From NCBI GenBank assembly GCA_964016885.1, contig OZ024759.1, positions 6,342,433-6,406,432 of the forward strand: a DNA stretch of 64,000 nt. The letters are read 5' to 3'. Source of the DNA: Eledone cirrhosa (taxonomy: Eukaryota > Mollusca > Cephalopoda > Octopoda > Eledonidae). The stretch's first letter is position 1. Every line of letters begins with the position of its first letter. A program made the position numbers and the translations under genes. Below are positions 59,383-64,000 of the stretch, one piece after another. The notes below the pieces were generated by a model. That model searched no databases. It was not told where the DNA came from and was given only the letters and a program-made list of their open reading frames with translations.

Positions 59383-59384
59383 AG
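59061..59384 (-). mobile_element. Penelope-like 3' end, minus strand, diverged
   Basis: ttatattttattatacatat, tcagaggtactgaattaagt and cgtcctcatcagataaaatg match, inverted, the tgatgaaaacgtactgaaac...ataataaaatata signature at 21010-21070. It ends in (TA)n at 59347-59378. Confidence 0.6.
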
Positions 59385-61316
59385 ATCAAAAGATGGTTAA
59401 AGGAGTTCCATATATTTTATTATGCGCATTTCAAAAACAAACATCATCAAGCAATAATATTTGTGTTTTCATCAGATAAAACAGGAGAACATGATATGAA
59501 GGCTAAAAAACACTTGTTGATAGTGCAGTTTTAAATCAACATATGAAAAGTGGTTTTAGATTGATGTGTGATATTGGGAAAAATATTTTATTTAGAGAGG
59601 GGGGGGGGGGAAGGATGAAAAGGGAAGGAGATGAGAGGGAGAGATGGGTGATAGAGAGAAAGAGATAGTTTTTATAACTGAGAGGAGATATATTTTTTAC
59701 ATAGAGGGGTTGAAAACCGTTGGAAGATACTGTATAAATAAAAAATTTTGAAAATTAACGAAGGGAGGATATGTGCGAGGAAAAAATATTTTATTTAGGG
59801 AGGGGGGTGGAAAGGATGAAAAAAAGGGGGGAGGAGATGAGAGTGAAGGTGGGGAGGGAGAGATGGGTGATAGAGAGAAAGAGATAGTTTTTATAACTGA
59901 GAAAAAGATATATTGTTTTAATATAGAGAGGTTGGGAACCGTTGGAAGATAATGTATAAATTAAAGGAATTTGAAAATTAACGAAGGGAAATTATGTATG
60001 AAGATAGAGAGAAAAAAAAAAAATAATTGTGGGTGAATATTCTAACGTCAAAAGAAGAAATGTATGTATTGTGGCAATTTCAAAATTAGCGAAGAGAAAA
60101 GTTGTTATGGTTTGTGTGTAGAAGGATTTGAGAAAAATAATGTGAAGTTAAAGTTTGTATATTGAATAGATATGTATTAATAATGAGTTCGTTGATGGGG
60201 AGAAAAAAATAATAATAAATTAAGGATGAAATTGAGATTAAAAAGATTTATGATAGAGAGAAAAAATAATAATGATTGCGGATGAATATTCAAAATGTCA
60301 AAAACAAATGTTATTATTTTACGAGAAGATAGAATGAGGGTAATGAGTAAACGAGTATTATAGAGTGTATAATGCCCTTTAAAGTAAGGTAAGGTAGATG
60401 GGTATATTTTAAAGAGGTGTATGTATATGTGCCTTTGAGAAAAGATTCTAAATTGATAAAGAATTGAATATTAACTGTATACTTTGTGAAAAGTTCTATG
60501 GAATTTATGCAGGCAGATAGAAAACAAATCTGAGCGTCTATTTATTATAGATTCTAGGTTAGAGATAATGGTAAATTTTTCATTTAGGCAGAGATTACAG
60601 ATTTTAGATAGAGAGCTGTTCAAGTATGAGGATGCAGAAGAAATCTTTTTCCAAAAGATGTTATATTTAATGTTTTTGTCTTTTAAGGACCATATGAGTT
60701 CTGAGAGAGCAGTGTTAGTTCTTTTAAGTTTGTATTTGAAAGATGAATGATGATTATAGAGACGAGCTTTAAAAGAGGTGGAAGTGGAGCCAAAATAGGT
60801 GAAGGAATTGGTGCTAGTTATAATTTTACATTCATAAATTAAGTTTTTATCGAGGCAATGGTTGTTGAGAGGACATTTATTTTTGATGCGGCAGTTGCAA
60901 TTAGAGAGATTATTTATGAGTGATCTAGTGTTATCTATAGAAGGAATTGGATTGGAGAAGTTGTTTGCGATAGGAATAATAGGAATAATAGTTTCTTGAT
61001 TTAGAGTTGGATTATGAACATTTAGCGAAGTTGTGTTTGACGTTGTATTTGGGTTTACAGAAGTTAGCCTAGGGTTTACAATGACGTCGGGAGTACTATT
61101 ACTGTTATTATGAAATTCGATATTGGAAGGAAGAGATTTAGTATTTAATATTTTGTTGTTGTGTTTAGAGATGATGTTGGAAATATTGGAGGATGTAGAA
61201 TACGAAAATTTGATGGTATGTTTGTTAAATATTTTACTATAGATATGTGAGGGAGGGAAGCATTTATTTAAGGCACTAAAAAATAATTTAGGAATATTGT
61301 TATTAATAGAGATATA
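59385..61316 (-). mobile_element. Penelope-like element, minus strand, 5' truncated
   Basis: Coding part 61316-60471, then a 1.1-kb 3' UTR to 59385, which ends with the inverse of ggttaaaggagttccatata next to (TA)n. The 3' UTR has a ~203-bp tandem duplication (59581 and 59784). The 5' end is cut at a (CA/TA)n tract (61313-61364), so the RT domain is absent. Confidence 0.82.
60471..61316 (-). CDS. Penelope-like C-terminal region with GIY-YIG endonuclease, partial
   Basis: The open frame reaches 61442, but its first ~45 residues are simple repeat; the element starts near INNNIPKLFFSALNKCFPPS. After an Asn/Ser-rich linker comes a Cys-rich linker CNCRIKNKCPLNNHCLDKNL, then the GIY-YIG nuclease: FTYFGSTSTSFKARLYNHHS (catalytic Arg in KARLY) and CNLCLNEKFTI (probable catalytic Glu), ending SICLHKFHRTFHKVYS. 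The arrangement matches the plus-strand element 63005-63897, but the sequence is quite different, so a different Penelope family. GIY-YIG nucleases make the nick that primes reverse transcription in these elements. Confidence 0.85.
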   Translation of the reverse strand, partial: YISINNNIPKLFFSALNKCFPPSHIYSKIFNKHTIKFSYSTSSNISNIISKHNNKILNTKSLPSNIEFHNNSNSTPDVIVNPRLTSVNPNTTSNTTSLNVHNPTLNQETIIPIIPIANNFSNPIPSIDNTRSLINNLSNCNCRIKNKCPLNNHCLDKNLIYECKIITSTNSFTYFGSTSTSFKARLYNHHSSFKYKLKRTNTALSELIWSLKDKNIKYNIFWKKISSASSYLNSSLSKICNLCLNEKFTIISNLESIINRRSDLFSICLHKFHRTFHKVYS

Positions 61317-61329
61317 TATATATATACAG

Positions 61330-61364
<35 letters not shown>

Positions 61365-61799
61365 AAATTTCAGGTTATCAATAATGTAGTGATAATATAT
61401 CGTTACGTTAGAGATGAACAGCGTACGTGCAGGTTTGCTCAACGAGTATAAATTATATTCCGGAGAAAATGTAGAAAGGATGAATATAAAATGAAAGTGC
61501 TTTTTTTAAAAAAGGAATTTATTAGGTATTGACATATGTTTCTGTAACAGACTGAATACCTATGTATCGCTGCTTGCGTAATCATATAATGTTAGCAAGT
61601 ATTCGATAGCAAATGTATAATCAGTTGTCACTTCTTCAGAGATTTTGGATAAATTGGATAAAATCAGAAAAATTGAACTATTTATATTAGTAAAAGAGGA
61701 AGAAACAGAGGGGATAGTATATGACAGATGGTAAATTAATTTACTGCTAAACAAGTATATAATGGGTTTCTAATGAGAATACCATGTGTAAATCTAAAT
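61317..61799. other. sequence between two Penelope-like elements
   Basis: Contains (TA)/(CA)n to 61365. On the minus strand near 61560-61650, EEVTTDYTFAIEYLLTLYDY is encoded, possibly the end of another transposon ORF. I do not recognise it. Confidence 0.3.
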
Positions 61800-61806
61800 A
61801 AGAATT

Positions 61807-62805
61807 TTGGGAGTGCCAATTTTAATCTCTACTCGACCAACTGGACAGTGGACAGGGCTGGTCATTTGGTGCAGTAGTATTAAAAAACTTTGTATTGACG
61901 ATAGAACGCAACCCTTAACACCAGCTATACCATCCTTCAACCTGAAGGACCACAAGGTAAACTTCGATACTAACCCTAATATTAGACTTATATGCCCCCC
62001 TAAATCTGATATAGGCAAAATTAGCAAATATATACTAGACAGAATTATCCCCCAAGTTAAGGTTAAAGTAGAGATTAAACTATGGGGCAACACTCATGAA
62101 GCAATAAGATGGTTTAATAACATTACTGATAAGAAAAAATCAAAATTTATTCAGTTTGATATTGATGAATACTATTCCTCAATTTCACCTGATACTCTAC
62201 ATGAAGCTCTTTCGTTCGCTAAGGATAATTCCGACCTTACGGATGCTGAAATTAAAATTATTATGGAAGCGAGGAAAACTATAGTTAAATTCGATGATAG
62301 CTACTGGGTTCGCAAAGATAGACCTACTAATTTTGATATCACTATGGGTTCTAATGATTCGGCGGAAGTAACAGATCTTGTGGGAATTTATATCACCCAC
62401 AGATTACAAGGAAAATTCAAGGATCTCCACGGTGGAATCTACCGTGACGATGCGCTCCTATTAGTTAAGCATATGAATAACCAGAATTTAGAAAGGATGC
62501 GTAAAAATATCAGAAAGCTTTTTAAGGAACTAGGATTAAATATTACATTTGAATATAACCTCAAAGAGGTCAATTTCCTTGATGTTACTTTCAATCTCAA
62601 TACAGATACGATTAAACCGTTCCATAAACTAAATGAGAACCTTAAATATGTAAATACGAGTTCTAACCATCCACTCTCTATAATTAAATCCATCCCTAGA
62701 AATGTTTCTCTTAGAATCTCCCGCCTGTCGTCCAACCAACAAACCTTCAAAGAACATGCCGATTATTATGATGATGCACTTAGGAAAGCCGGTCACCTAG
62801 ATAAT
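61807..62805 (+). pseudogene. Penelope-like reverse transcriptase
   Basis: Motifs of the Penelope RT family: SFNLKDHKVNFDTNPNIRLI, KFIQFDIDEYYSSISPDTL, MGSNDSAEVTDLVGIYITH and GGIYRDDALLLVKHMN (catalytic DD intact), then EVNFLDVTFNLNTDTIKPF and YVNTSSNHPLSIIKSIPRNV. The frame runs on into the SINE and stops at 62875-62877. The RT copies RNA at the nick made by the GIY-YIG domain. Confidence 0.9.
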
Positions 62806-63004
62806 TGTTTCTACTTTAGGCACAAGGCCAGCAATTACCCAGTGCATTACTGGTACTTTATTTTATCGACCCCGTAAGGATGAAAGGCAAAGTCAACCTC
62901 GGCGGGATTTGAACTCAGATCGTAAAGGGACGTAACTATGCTGGAAAGCATGGCGTCCGACCCTCTACCGATACTGCCAATCCACCGCCGGTCACCTAGA
63001 TAAT
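62791..63004 (-). mobile_element. octopus tRNA-derived SINE with 15-bp target duplication, inside the Penelope ORF
   Basis: The SINE is 62806-62989 on the minus strand (head ggcggtggattggcagtatc at 62989, tail gtagaaaca at 62806). ggtcacctagataat lies at 62791-62805 and again at 62990-63004. The Penelope reading frame continues exactly after the second copy. Confidence 0.97.
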
Positions 63005-63897
63005 ATAGAGTATATAGTCGAAGATCACCAAAACATCCAAAATAAATCCCATAGGAGTAGAAATAGCACAGAATCACCACCATACATACACTACCGCAAT
63101 AGACACAATAATAGTCGCACACCACCAAATAGAAGGCGATGTAAGGAGTATATTTGGTACAACCCGGTCTATAACAACTCTATTAAAACCAATCTACCCT
63201 CAAAATTCTTTCGATTAGTTAAAAAACACTTTCCAACATCACATAAATATAATAAAATCTTAAACCCTAACACTATTCGACTTTCATATTCAACCGCCTC
63301 TAATATTGAACAACATATAAAAAAGCTTAACGCAAAACGGTTGTATAAACGCCTTCCAACACATAACAATACACGTAAAACATTAGCTATAACATCACAA
63401 AACACCAAACAACATGCTGTCCTACATAAGCAACCTCATCAACCCATCCATGGCAATACAACAACGCAAAATTATAATTGCAACTGTGTCCAACCAGGAA
63501 TGTGTCCGTTGAACAATCAGTGTCTTGAACGCAACATCGTATACAAATGTACTATCGAATCGGATAGACAGAAGTGGTACTATGTGGGATCTACAGCCAC
63601 CTCCTTCAAATCACGCCTTTATAGACATCGTTACTCGATAAAACATGAAAACCAGCGTTATGTAACAACACTCGCAGACAAGGCTTGGCAGCTGCGTGAA
63701 AATAACCAACAATTTCACCTAAAATGGTATATAATAGCGGCTCCCATGGACAGGAATTTTGTAAATTATGTAATGTAGAATTATTTTGTATTATGAAATC
63801 CAAAAACATTTTATTAAATAACAGAATAGAGCGATCGTTATACTGTAACCATCGCTTAAAATCTACATTTTCATATTATAAATACTACCAGGATTGA
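63005..63897 (+). pseudogene. Penelope-like linker and GIY-YIG endonuclease
   Basis: The connector (WYNPVYNNSIKTNLPSKFFR) is followed by the Cys-rich linker CNCVQPGMCPLNNQCLERNI and the GIY-YIG core WYYVGSTATSFKSRLYRHRY, with the catalytic Arg in KSRLY. Near 63750 the frame shifts by one base. In the shifted frame come FCKLCNVELFCIMKSKNIL (probable catalytic Glu) and the end YYKYYQD with TGA at 63895-63897. Without the shift, the frame stops at 63778. A sequencing or assembly error is possible there. Confidence 0.85.
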
Positions 63898-64000
63898 ACG
63901 CCTGTCTCTATCCCCGTTTGATTGTCAAAATAGATATTAACATTCTTTATTAGTCTTAATTCTATCAACTCTTCTATTATTTACCTTTTAATACAAACTG
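63898..64000 (+). other. start of Penelope 3' UTR, cut by window edge
   Basis: AT-rich sequence with no further frame. Confidence 0.4.

Larger units (their letters stand above)
61800..63897 (+). mobile_element. Penelope-like element, plus strand, split by a SINE
   Basis: RT (61807-62805) and GIY-YIG endonuclease (63005-63897) form one reading frame interrupted by a 184-bp SINE plus a 15-bp target duplication (199 bp, a +1 shift). The region before about 61830 does not align, so the N-terminus is truncated. A second, independent frameshift near 63750 precedes the last ~45 codons. The element extends past the coding region towards the window edge. Confidence 0.88.

Overview
This window is eukaryotic and almost certainly from an octopus or close relative. 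The signs are several tRNA-derived SINEs of the type I know from octopus, many RTE-like LINE 3' ends ending in (GATGAT)n, Penelope-like elements, very long (TA)n tracts and several multi-kilobase tandem arrays. There are no operons, no CRISPR array and no rRNA. I could not support any functional tRNA gene.

The one host gene I can support is SNAPIN, the SNAP25-binding subunit of BLOC-1 and BORC. It lies on the minus strand, split into four small coding exons over about 24 kb: exon 1 at 28252-28068, exon 2 at 17734-17688, exon 3 at 16926-16808 and exon 4 at 4350-4258. Every junction has GT/AG signals, the codon phases (2, 1, 0) agree, and the predicted product of 147 residues aligns through its conserved C-terminal two thirds with vertebrate snapin. 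Its exons are so short that open-reading-frame inspection alone misses the gene.

The introns are filled with repeats. Intron 3 (4351-16807) holds RTE LINE pieces, tRNA SINEs, two Tx1-like LINE copies in tandem (about 7646-13145 and 13178-15270), a 48-bp tandem array and a piggyBac-like MITE. Intron 2 (16927-17687) holds a 170-bp palindrome without a spacer and a 36-bp tandem repeat. Intron 1 (17735-28067) holds RTE ends, a composite repeat block, a MITE with a 72-bp internal array and an LTR retrotransposon with 5-bp target duplications.

Upstream of SNAPIN come a purine-rich tract (28270-28680) and a 5.8-kb minisatellite of 78-bp units (28904-34677). From 35 to 47.6 kb the window is LINE remnants: a CR1/Jockey-like C-terminus, tail-to-tail RTE pairs, a nearly complete but broken RTE copy at 39.4-43.0 kb, and a 920-bp hAT-type element nested in an RTE 3' end. 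Then come a 4.6-kb array of 35-37-bp units, a 1.8-kb GTG/GTA tract and a short 37-bp repeat.

From 54.9 to 59.0 kb three R4/Dong-like LINE insertions follow one another, each bounded by (TAA)n; the first keeps an intact 795-codon frame with reverse transcriptase and endonuclease. The last 4.5 kb carry two Penelope-like elements in opposite orientation; the plus-strand one is split by a 184-bp SINE with 15-bp target duplications. Apart from SNAPIN the visible proteins serve transposition. No new multi-gene system is evident; the most notable signals are the hidden gene, its intronic hairpin, the microsatellite-targeted LINEs and arrays that appear to arise from transposon sequence.
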